A stretch of DNA of 64,000 nt from Pseudonocardia sediminis (GTDB lineage: Bacteria; Actinomycetota; Actinomycetes; Mycobacteriales; Pseudonocardiaceae), in NCBI RefSeq assembly GCF_004217185.1, contig NZ_SHKL01000001.1, forward strand, positions 2,068,001-2,132,000, written 5' to 3'. Of the stretch, positions 57,492-64,000 are shown piece by piece (positions within the stretch are counted from its first letter, which is position 1; each line of letters begins with the position of its first letter). The notes under the pieces are model-generated. The model was not told where the DNA came from. It was given only the letters and a program-made list of their open reading frames with translations, and did not search any database. The position numbers and the translations under genes were made by a program.

Positions 57492-57887
57492 GTGCCCTCG
57501 ATCGACGTCGTGGACGAGACGTTCCTCGCCGTGCCCCCCGAGCGGGTCGCGACGGAGTTCGCCGACCCCGCACTGTGGCGTCACCTCTGGCCGGACCTCG
57601 ACCTGGAGGTGATGACCGACCGTGGCGTGCAGGGGATCCGCTGGACGGTGACCGGCGCCCTGGTCGGCAGCATGGAGGTCTGGCTGGAGCGGGTCCTCGA
57701 CGGCACGGTTCTGCACTACTTCCTGCGCGCCGAGCCCGCCGCGGAACCGGTGGGGAAGGCCGGTGCCCGGGCCGCGCGCCGGGACCGGGCACGGACGGTG
57801 GCCCGCCAGCGGGACGCGAAGGCCGTGGCGTTCGGGCTCAAGCGCCGCCTGGAGCAGGGCCGCCCCGCCGGGGTCCCGCCCGGGTAG
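57492..57887 (+). CDS. Conserved actinobacterial protein, Rv2186c-like
   Basis: 131 aa, GTG start 6 nt after TAGGTA. The N-terminal ~80 residues have an SRPBCC-like pattern (VDETFLAVPPERVATEFADPALWRHLWPDLDLEV; GIRWTVTGALVGSMEVWLERVLDG), and the C-terminal ~45 are very basic (ARAARRDRARTVARQRDAKAVAFGLKRRLE). The position beside fadD15-like and the SRPBCC gene matches Rv2186c. Function unknown; the basic tail may bind lipid head groups or nucleic acid. Confidence 0.82.
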   Translation: MPSIDVVDETFLAVPPERVATEFADPALWRHLWPDLDLEVMTDRGVQGIRWTVTGALVGSMEVWLERVLDGTVLHYFLRAEPAAEPVGKAGARAARRDRARTVARQRDAKAVAFGLKRRLEQGRPAGVPPG

Positions 57888-57897
57888 CGTCGCCACG

Positions 57898-58692
57898 ATG
57901 CGCGTCCACGTCGTCTCCGACGTCCACGGGAACACCGCGGCACTCGCCCGGGCCGCGGACGGCGCCGACGGGCTCATCGTCCTCGGTGACCTGCTGGAGT
58001 TCGTGGACTACCACCGTCCCGAGCGCGGGATCATGGGCCGTCTGCTCGGCGCCGAGGTCAGCGCGGCGTTCGGGCGCTTCCGCGCGAACAGCGACCGGGC
58101 CGGGATGCTCGACCTGCTCGGCCGCAGCTGGGCGCGGTTCGACGACCCGCGGGCCGTCGTCTCCGAGGCCGTCGGCGAGCACTACGACGAGATATTCGGG
58201 GTGCTGGAGAAGCTGGACGTGCCGGTCTGGGCGATCCCCGGCAACGTCGACATGCCCGAGCTGTGGCCGCGGACCTCGGGAGGGGTGCACGCCGTCGACG
58301 GGACGGTGGTGTCGATCGGCGGGGTCCGCGTCGGCTTCGCCGGGGGAGTCCCGCTGCCGCCGGCGGTCGACCCGCGCCGTTCCGGGCCCTGGCAGCCCTA
58401 CTTCCTGACCTCGGAACGGTTCGAGGCCGACCTGGCCGGGCTCGGCCCGTTCGACGTGCTGTGCACCCACGCCCCGCCGCAGGTGCCCGACCTGACCTAC
58501 GACGTCGTCGCCCGGCGGTCCGAGGCCTCCAGCCCGGCACTCGTCGAGAGGATCCGCGCCGAGCAGCCCACGCACGCGCTGTTCGGGCACGTGCACCAGC
58601 CCCTGTCCGCACGGACGCGGCTGGGGCGCACCGAGTGCGTCAACGTCGGCCACTTCCGCCACACCGAACGGCCTTACGTCCTGCGGTTCTAG
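57898..58692 (+). CDS. Metallophosphoesterase
   Basis: 264 aa. The dimetal motifs are VVSDVHGN (residues 6-13), LGDLLEF, the histidine in CTHAPPQ, and FGHVHQP; the usual GNHE motif appears as PGNVDMPE, an N without the following His. TAGCGT (57885-57890) lies 7 nt before the ATG, and its TAG is the stop codon of the preceding gene. It resembles YfcE/calcineurin-like phosphodiesterases; substrate unknown. Confidence 0.9.
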   Translation: MRVHVVSDVHGNTAALARAADGADGLIVLGDLLEFVDYHRPERGIMGRLLGAEVSAAFGRFRANSDRAGMLDLLGRSWARFDDPRAVVSEAVGEHYDEIFGVLEKLDVPVWAIPGNVDMPELWPRTSGGVHAVDGTVVSIGGVRVGFAGGVPLPPAVDPRRSGPWQPYFLTSERFEADLAGLGPFDVLCTHAPPQVPDLTYDVVARRSEASSPALVERIRAEQPTHALFGHVHQPLSARTRLGRTECVNVGHFRHTERPYVLRF

Positions 58693-58712
58693 GTGCCGGT
58701 AACGTGCGCGTC

Positions 58713-59150
58713 ATGGCCGACGCGACGACCTCCTCCATCACCATCAGCGCGCCGCCGGAGACGGTCATGGCGGTGATCGCGGACTTCGAGTCCTACCCCG
58801 AGTGGGCCGACCAGATCAACGCGGTCGAGGTCGTCGACCCCGGTAGCGACGGACGGGCCGGGCAGGTCCGGTTCACGATGGACGCCGGCGTCATCAAGGA
58901 CACCTACACGCTGGACTACGACTGGGCCGCCGACGACCGCTCGGTGAGCTGGTCGCTGGTGAAGGGTCAGATCCAGAAGGTCCAGGACGGCACCTACGAG
59001 CTGGTCGGCGACGCGGCCTCCACCACGGTCACCTACCGCCTCTCGGTCGAGGTGAACGTGCCGATGATCGGGATGTTGCGGCGCAAGGCCGAGAAGGTGA
59101 TCATCGACACCGCGTTGAAGGGGCTCAAGCGCCGCGTCGAGAAGGGCTGA
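58713..59150 (+). CDS. SRPBCC-family protein, Rv2185c-like
   Basis: 145 aa. SSITISAPPETVMAVIADFESYPEWADQINAVEVVD is the START/Bet v1-like fold's N-terminal strand and helices; the C-terminal helix (MLRRKAEKVIIDTALKGLKRRVEKG) closes the cavity. TAACGT (58700-58705) lies 7 nt before the ATG. It probably binds a hydrophobic ligand or lipid. Order next to the ArsA-type ATPase matches mycobacteria. Confidence 0.9.
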   Translation: MADATTSSITISAPPETVMAVIADFESYPEWADQINAVEVVDPGSDGRAGQVRFTMDAGVIKDTYTLDYDWAADDRSVSWSLVKGQIQKVQDGTYELVGDAASTTVTYRLSVEVNVPMIGMLRRKAEKVIIDTALKGLKRRVEKG

Positions 59151-59229
59151 CCCTCCGCGGGCGGGGCGGTGATCGGCTCCGCAGTGGGTGCCGGTCGGCC
59201 GGTCCGGGTTGGATCGTTAGGCTCCCGCC

Positions 59230-60474
59230 GTGCGTGTGGTGCTGTTCACCGGCAAGGGCGGGGTCGGCAAGACGACCCTGGCCGCCGCGACCGCCGCGCA
59301 GGTGGCCGCCTCCGGCCGGACCGCGCTGGTCGTGTCCACCGACCCGGCGCACTCCCTCGGTGACGCCCTCGACGTCGAGCTCGGGGCCGAGCCGACGCAG
59401 ATCGAGGGCCCTCTCCACGCCGCGCACATCGACGCCCGCGCCCTGCTCGAGGGCGCCTGGGGCGACCTGCAGGACCACCTGCGCACGATGCTCGCCGGCG
59501 CCGGGGTCGACGAGCTGGTCGCCGACGAGCTGACCGTCCTGCCCGGCGTCGAGGACCTGCTGGCGCTGGCCGAGGTGCAGCGCCTGGCCGACTCCGGCGA
59601 GTACGACGTCCTCGTCGTCGACTGCGGCCCGACCGCGGAGACGCTGCGGCTGCTCACCCTGCCCGAGGCGCTGTCGGGCTACCTGGAACGGCTGTTCCCG
59701 GCGCACCGCCGGGCCGTGCGAGGCCTGGTCGCGAACCTGGCCGGCACCCGCGGCGACGGCAGCGGCTGGGAGCGCACGGTCGAGGCCCTCGGGGAGCTGG
59801 CCGAGCGCCTTGCCGGGCTGCGCGCGATGCTCGCCGACCGCTCCCGGACCAGCATCCGGCTGGTGCTGACCCCGGAGCGGGTGGTGGCCGCCGAGACCCG
59901 CCGCACGCTGACCGCGCTGGCCCTGCACGAGCTGCGGGTGGACGCGCTGGTGGCGAACCGGGTGATGCCCGCGCCACCGCCGTCGCTGCGCGGACCGGCC
60001 GCGCGCTGGCTGCGCGAGCGTCACCAGGAACAGTCCGCGGTGCTCGACGACCTGGCCGGCCTCGGCGCGGGGATCCCGGTGCACGCGGTGCGCTACACCG
60101 CGGCCGAGCCGACCGGTGTCGCCTCGCTGCGCGAGCTGGCGGAGTCGCTCTACGGGGACGACGACCCGCTTCCGCCCCCGGTCGAGGGCGAGGAGCGGCC
60201 GCTGCTGGAGCTGCGCCGCACGGCCGGGCACGGGGTGTCGAAGGACACCGAGTTCGAGCTGGTGGTGGCGCTGCCCGGGTCCGAGGACGCGCCCCTGGAC
60301 CTGGCCCGGGTGGGCGACGAGCTCGCGATCGGGCTCGGCATGACCCGGCGGGTGATCGTCCTGCCGTCGGTGCTGCGCCGCTGCGAGGCGGTCGACGCCC
60401 AGCTGGAGGGCTCCGGTGCGGACGCGCACCTGACGGTGACGTTCCGGCCCGACCCGGGGACGTGGATGACGTGA
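59230..60474 (+). CDS. ArsA/GET3-family anion-transporting ATPase, Rv2184c-like
   Basis: 414 aa. The deviant Walker A GKGGVGKTT is at residues 8-16, switch II-like VVDCGPTAETLRLLTLPEAL near 130, and a C-terminal alpha-crystallin-like domain (EFELVVALPGSEDAPLDLARVGDELAIGLGMTRRVIVLPSVL) is present. TAGGCT lies 6 nt before the GTG. The family includes membrane-protein targeting and arsenite ATPases; neither an ars operon nor the metal-binding cysteines are present. Overlaps the next GTG (GTGA). Confidence 0.92.
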   Translation: MRVVLFTGKGGVGKTTLAAATAAQVAASGRTALVVSTDPAHSLGDALDVELGAEPTQIEGPLHAAHIDARALLEGAWGDLQDHLRTMLAGAGVDELVADELTVLPGVEDLLALAEVQRLADSGEYDVLVVDCGPTAETLRLLTLPEALSGYLERLFPAHRRAVRGLVANLAGTRGDGSGWERTVEALGELAERLAGLRAMLADRSRTSIRLVLTPERVVAAETRRTLTALALHELRVDALVANRVMPAPPPSLRGPAARWLRERHQEQSAVLDDLAGLGAGIPVHAVRYTAAEPTGVASLRELAESLYGDDDPLPPPVEGEERPLLELRRTAGHGVSKDTEFELVVALPGSEDAPLDLARVGDELAIGLGMTRRVIVLPSVLRRCEAVDAQLEGSGADAHLTVTFRPDPGTWMT

Positions 60475-61022
60475 CCGCTGGTACCGGAGCCCGCGACGAG
60501 CACGGTCCGTGGCACGAGGACGGCCCGGGCCCCTCGCCGGGCTCCTCCTCGGGCTCCTGCGGCGCGCACGCCGGGATCGGCGCGGACCTGCGGGGTACGG
60601 CGCTGCACCTGCTCGACCGGGTGCGCGAGGTGGTCGAGCCGCTCGGCGAGAGCGGCGGTCCGGCCCCGGATCCGGACTCGGCCCCGGCCCCGGGATCGGC
60701 CGGTGCCTGTCAGGCGTGCCCGGTCTGTGCCGTGATCGCGATGCTGCGCGGTGAGCGCTCCGAGCTGGCGACGCGTCTCGCCGAGCACGCGACCGGCCTG
60801 CTCGCGGTGCTGAAGGCCGTCCTCGAGGCGGACGCGGCGCGGGAGCGCGGTGGCGGCGAGAACGCCCACCCGCCCACGGGCCGCGCCGACCACGCACACT
60901 CGGGCCGTGCCGACCACGCACACACGGCGTCCGGTGCCCGGCCGGAGTCCGGCACGCGACGCCCCGGACCGCACCGGCCGTCCGGCCGCCCGGTGCAGCG
61001 GATCGTGGTGCACCGCCGGTGA
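60471..61022 (+). CDS. Conserved actinobacterial protein with CxxCxxC motif, Rv2183c-like
   Basis: 183 aa from the GTG at 60471, picked for its GTGA overlap with the ATPase gene; a GTG at 60462 is in frame. The N-terminal third is Gly/Ser/Pro-rich, then ADLRGTALHLLDRVREVVEPL. The centre has CQACPVCAVIAMLRGERSELATRLAEHATGLLAVLKAVL, a possible metal site plus helix pair. The tail repeats GRADHAH twice (24-bp DNA repeat near 60885-60930). Coupled to both neighbours; function unknown. Confidence 0.85.
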   Translation: MTAGTGARDEHGPWHEDGPGPSPGSSSGSCGAHAGIGADLRGTALHLLDRVREVVEPLGESGGPAPDPDSAPAPGSAGACQACPVCAVIAMLRGERSELATRLAEHATGLLAVLKAVLEADAARERGGGENAHPPTGRADHAHSGRADHAHTASGARPESGTRRPGPHRPSGRPVQRIVVHRR

Positions 61023-61978
61023 CCCCGCCCTCCACGCTGACGGTCGGGGTCGACGTCGGCGGCACGAGCGTGCGCGCCGGGGTCGTCGACGAGAACGGCG
61101 AGGTCCTCGACACCGCCCGCGCCCCCACCCCGCGCACCGACGACGCGCTCGAGGAGGCGATCGCCTCCGCCGTCGACGAGCTGCGCACCCGGCACCGGGT
61201 CGACGCGGTCGGGCTGGCGCTGGCCGGTTTCGTCGACGCCCCGCGCGGCCTCGTCCGCTACGCCCCGCACCTGTCCTGGCGCGACGCCCCGGTCGCCGAG
61301 CGGGTCTCCGCCCGGCTGGGTCTGCCGGTAGTCGTCGAGCACGACGCCAACGCCGCCGCGCTCGCCGAGCGCCGCTACGGCGCCGCCGCCGGGTCGTCGG
61401 TGTGCGTGCTGATCGCGCTGGGCACCGGCATCGGTGGCGCGCTGCTGCTGGACGGGACGTTGTTCCGCGGTGCGCACGGTGTCGCACCGGAGCTGGGGCA
61501 CCTGCGGGTGGTGCCGGAGGGCAGGTCCTGCCCGTGCGGCAAGCGCGGCTGCTGGGAGCGCTACTGCAGTGGGACGGCCCTGGCCGCCACCGCCCTGGAG
61601 ATGATCTCCGCGGGGTCGACGCCGTCGATGCTGGCGCGCGAGTCCGCGCAGGACCCCGGACGGGTCACCGGTCAGCGCGTGGCGGCCGCGGCGCGGGAGG
61701 GCGACCCGCTGGCCCGCCGCGCCGTGCAGGACATGGGCCGCTGGCTGGGGGAGGGCCTCGCCCTGGTCGCGGACGTGTTCGACCCGGATCTGGTGATCGT
61801 CGGCGGTGGGGTGTCGGCGTCGGCGCCCCTGTTCCTCGACGAGGCGCGTGAGCACTACGCACGGGTCGTGACCGGCTCCGGCAACCGGCCCCTGGCCCGC
61901 ATCCGCACGGCACAGCTCGGCGCCGCCTCGGCCGTGGTCGGGGCGGCCACCCTGGCCCGCGAGAGTGTCCTGGCCTGA
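61019..61978 (+). CDS. ROK-family glucokinase
   Basis: 319 aa. The ATP site is VGVDVGGTSVRAGVV, the catalytic Asp lies in VVVEHDANAAALAE, and the ROK zinc motif is CPCGKRGCWE with the HxxCGxxGCxE-type His at PELGHL. ALGTGIGGALLLDG is also typical. It phosphorylates glucose or a related sugar. The GTG start overlaps the upstream stop (GTGA), so it ends a coupled three-gene run. Confidence 0.92.
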   Translation: MTPPSTLTVGVDVGGTSVRAGVVDENGEVLDTARAPTPRTDDALEEAIASAVDELRTRHRVDAVGLALAGFVDAPRGLVRYAPHLSWRDAPVAERVSARLGLPVVVEHDANAAALAERRYGAAAGSSVCVLIALGTGIGGALLLDGTLFRGAHGVAPELGHLRVVPEGRSCPCGKRGCWERYCSGTALAATALEMISAGSTPSMLARESAQDPGRVTGQRVAAAAREGDPLARRAVQDMGRWLGEGLALVADVFDPDLVIVGGGVSASAPLFLDEAREHYARVVTGSGNRPLARIRTAQLGAASAVVGAATLARESVLA

Positions 61979-62059
61979 CGGAGTCAGCCGGTCACCCGGC
62001 GTGCTGTGTCCGCCGCAGCCGTTGCGGGTCGGTAATGGGGGTCAGGCTGGCGCCCCGAT

Positions 62060-62167
62060 GCTCCGGACCCCTGGCTTCGTTCGGACTCCTGTCACCGTTC
62101 GGACTCCTGTCATCGTTCGGATCGCTGGTTCCGTTCGGACCCCTGCCTCCGTTCAGACCCTGCCTCC
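62060..62167. repeat. Six-unit 18-bp minisatellite
   Basis: Six consecutive 18-bp units (CGTTCGGACTCCTGTCAC consensus; units 2 and 3 nearly identical, outer ones diverged) fill half of the 277-bp gap between the ROK kinase and the HNH gene. An overlapping open frame translates to S-F-G-L-L repeats but has no other coding support. Unit length being a multiple of three is probably coincidental. Confidence 0.9.
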
Positions 62168-62255
62168 GCCCGGACCGCCGCCTCGCCGACGGGGTCGACG
62201 CGGTGTCGCCGGTGCCGCCGATCCGACTCCGGGACGGAGGGCGGCCGAAGCCCGG

Positions 62256-64000
62256 TCAGAAGGGCGGTGGGTCGTCCGCGGGGTCTGTGCGCGCCACTCG
62301 GCTGCGCCCGCGCCGGGGTTGCCCCCTGCGCCCGCGCCGGGGTTGCCCGTCGTCCTGGTCGGATGCGAGCCGTGGTCCGTCGTGCGGGTCGTGTGGAGGC
62401 GCCCGGCCGGGCTTCGGTGGTTCGAGTGGATGGTCGGTGTCGTCGGCGGGTTCGTCGAAGTAGGGCTCCGGGTCGCGGGGTGTGTGGTCGATCGGTGGCG
62501 GCAGGATCGGTTCCGGGGCGACGGGGTGTTCCCGGCCGAGTGGGCTGCGCCAGACGAACCGTCCGGGTTCGGGTTGACGGAGTTGCCAGCCACCTTCGTG
62601 CTTGAGCATGTGGTCGTGGCGGCACAGTGGGGACAGGTCGTCGACGACGGTGGGGCCGCCGTGGTGGTGGTCGACGGTGTGGTCGGCGTCGGAGCGCCGT
62701 GCCGGGGCGCGGCAGCCGGGGAAGGTGCAGGCACGGTCCCGGATCTCGACGTGGCGTCGTTGCGCCGCGGTGGGGAAGCGGCGTCCGGGGTCGGCGTCGA
62801 GGTCGGGGACGTGTGCGGCGCGGTCCCGGTGCCGGGTGGCGATGTCGGTGACGACACCGGCCCAGTCGCCGCAGGCGTCGGGGTCGGCGGCCAGCCGGTC
62901 GAGGTCGGTCTCGCGGATCTGGAGCTCGACGACGCCGCCGCGGGGCCCGTTGCGGGCCATGCCGTGCGGGCGGCGCCGGGTGATGCCCTCCGAGATCAGA
63001 TGGCCGTCGGTGTCCACGACGACCCACCGCCAGGTGGCGCGTCGTTGCCGGGCGACGGTGCGGCGTGCGGTGTCGGCGGTGACAGGTCCGAGGCCGGGGA
63101 GCTCACCGGCTCGCTCGTCGTGTCCGAGCAGGGTGGGGAGCGGGACACGGATCTCGACTCCGACGCGCTGGTCCTCCGGTGGCCGGTGAGTGACGGGTCC
63201 GGTCCGGGCCGGGATGCCGACGGTGTGGTCCGCCGGGTCTGCGCTGCCTACATCGCCGCGGCCGCCGGGTTCGACATGGTCGACGGACGTCTCTCCGTCG
63301 CCCGTCCGGGAGACGACGTTCGTACCGGCGGTCCTCGTCCCTGTGGCGCTGCTCGCCGTGCCGCTGCCGGCTGCTGCTCCTCCGCTCGATCCGGCTCGCT
63401 CCGCGTTGGCGTGGGCCACACCGCTGTTCGCGGCGCCACGTCCCCGGTGGACCGTCGCGATGTCGCTCGTCACGTCGTCGGTGGGGTCGCAGGTGCCGCC
63501 GGCGTAGCGGGCGACGAGGGCGTCGATGATCCGGTCTCGGGTCAGGGTGTGCAGGGACCCGTCCATCAGGCCGAGGATCAGGTCGGCGCGGATCTGGTCC
63601 AGGGTGCCGGGGTGGCCGTGGCGTCGGGCGGCGCGGGACAGGGAGTCCAGGCGTTCGATCGCGGCGGCGGCCTCCTCGGCGGGCAGGCCGGAGGCGGTGA
63701 TGGTGGCGGTGCCGTCGGCGTCGAGGTAGCAGATCACCCGGCGCTCGCGGACGGATCTGCGGTAGCGGCGCTCGTAGTACTCCGGGTCGAGCTCGAGGAC
63801 CATGCGGCGCAGGCGTTCGCCGAGCTGCCCGGTGGTCAGCCGCCCGGCGATCGGGAGCAGCGCGGTGCAGACGGTGTGGATCTGTGCGTCGGTCAGGTCA
63901 CCGACGTGGTGGACGAACACCCACGCCCGCGCACGGTCGACGTCCCCGGCGTCGAGAGCGGCGAAGACCAGCGGCAGGCGGTGGACCAGGGCCCAGGCGA
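62256..64000 (-). CDS. DUF222/HNH endonuclease-domain protein (13E12-type), 5'-truncated
   Basis: The frame runs off the right end of the window (the last codons read VHRLPLVFAALDAGDVDRARAWVF in pieces), so ~581 residues are visible. The N-terminal part is DUF222 (DAQIHTVCTALLPIAGRLTTGQLGERLRRMVLELDPEYYERRYRRS). The C-terminal HNH motif is RACTFPGCRAPARRSDADHTVDHHHGGPTVVDDLSPLCRHDHMLKHEGGW. A long Gly/Ser/Thr-rich low-complexity linker and a doubled QPRRGR tail (repeat near 62305-62345) make this copy longer than usual. These 13E12-type proteins occur in many copies in actinobacteria and may be mobile or homing-like; function is unproven. Confidence 0.92.
   Translation of the reverse strand, partial: AWALVHRLPLVFAALDAGDVDRARAWVFVHHVGDLTDAQIHTVCTALLPIAGRLTTGQLGERLRRMVLELDPEYYERRYRRSVRERRVICYLDADGTATITASGLPAEEAAAAIERLDSLSRAARRHGHPGTLDQIRADLILGLMDGSLHTLTRDRIIDALVARYAGGTCDPTDDVTSDIATVHRGRGAANSGVAHANAERAGSSGGAAAGSGTASSATGTRTAGTNVVSRTGDGETSVDHVEPGGRGDVGSADPADHTVGIPARTGPVTHRPPEDQRVGVEIRVPLPTLLGHDERAGELPGLGPVTADTARRTVARQRRATWRWVVVDTDGHLISEGITRRRPHGMARNGPRGGVVELQIRETDLDRLAADPDACGDWAGVVTDIATRHRDRAAHVPDLDADPGRRFPTAAQRRHVEIRDRACTFPGCRAPARRSDADHTVDHHHGGPTVVDDLSPLCRHDHMLKHEGGWQLRQPEPGRFVWRSPLGREHPVAPEPILPPPIDHTPRDPEPYFDEPADDTDHPLEPPKPGRAPPHDPHDGPRLASDQDDGQPRRGRRGQPRRGRSRVARTDPADDPPPF

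Noticed and set aside
62035..62463. A + strand frame encoding S-F-G-L-L repeats
   Set aside because: It is the translation of the 18-bp minisatellite running into the antisense of the HNH gene; no ribosome site or family.
1..64000. CRISPR arrays, tRNA or rRNA genes, insertion sequences, prophage
   Set aside because: I looked for regularly spaced repeats with unique spacers, cloverleaf ends with CCA-type context, transposase motifs and phage genes, and saw none. The repeats found are tandem without spacers, or palindromic.

Overview
This is a very GC-rich actinobacterial chromosome segment. The gene families, the qcrCAB/ctaE order, the FprA-type reductase, the PimB'-like mannosyltransferase and the DUF222-HNH protein all point to an actinomycete; Pseudonocardiales (Pseudonocardia-like) is my inference and no rRNA is present to confirm it. 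Many genes start directly at the transcript: a TAnnnT hexamer sits 6-8 nt before the start codon.

Region 1 (1-22.9 kb) is the end of a nonribosomal peptide locus. The right 6.4 kilo-residue part of a giant NRPS carries a carrier domain, five more modules (one with an embedded N-methyltransferase) and a terminal epimerization domain, with no thioesterase. The codes I read for modules 2 and 3 fit serine and N5-hydroxyornithine, so a hydroxamate siderophore is likely. A strong terminator separates it from a convergent ferric-siderophore-binding lipoprotein gene. That gene's iron-box-like site overlaps the last codons of dinB. An Sfp-type phosphopantetheinyl transferase follows.

Region 2 (22.9-43.7 kb) is an accessory/catabolic mosaic: a small basic protein, a D-amino acid dehydrogenase-like flavoprotein, a P450, CoA-transferase subunits, a GntR/MFS pair, MOSC and HAD proteins, pcaB with an IclR regulator, a nitrilase divergent from an AraC regulator plus a SnoaL-like gene, two LLM flavin monooxygenases, an AlkZ-like protein, a GlxA-type regulator, a double-hotdog thioesterase-like protein, FprA and an ACT-like small protein. 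Two copies of a 42-bp palindromic repeat lie in intergenic spaces here.

Region 3 (43.7-62 kb) is conserved core: qcrB-qcrA-qcrC-ctaE, a degenerate receiver protein, trpD, an AsnC-type effector domain, a DEDD-GIY-YIG nuclease, a coiled-coil NYN protein, a CxxC mini-protein, pimB'-like, fadD-like, then an SRPBCC/metallophosphoesterase/ArsA-ATPase/ROK-kinase run. It closely parallels M. tuberculosis Rv2183c-Rv2196. The window closes with an 18-bp minisatellite and a 5'-truncated DUF222-HNH gene.

The most notable regulatory theme is three matches to the RecA-independent (PafBC-type) DNA-damage promoter, in front of dinB, the DEDD-GIY-YIG nuclease and an uncharacterised CxxC protein.
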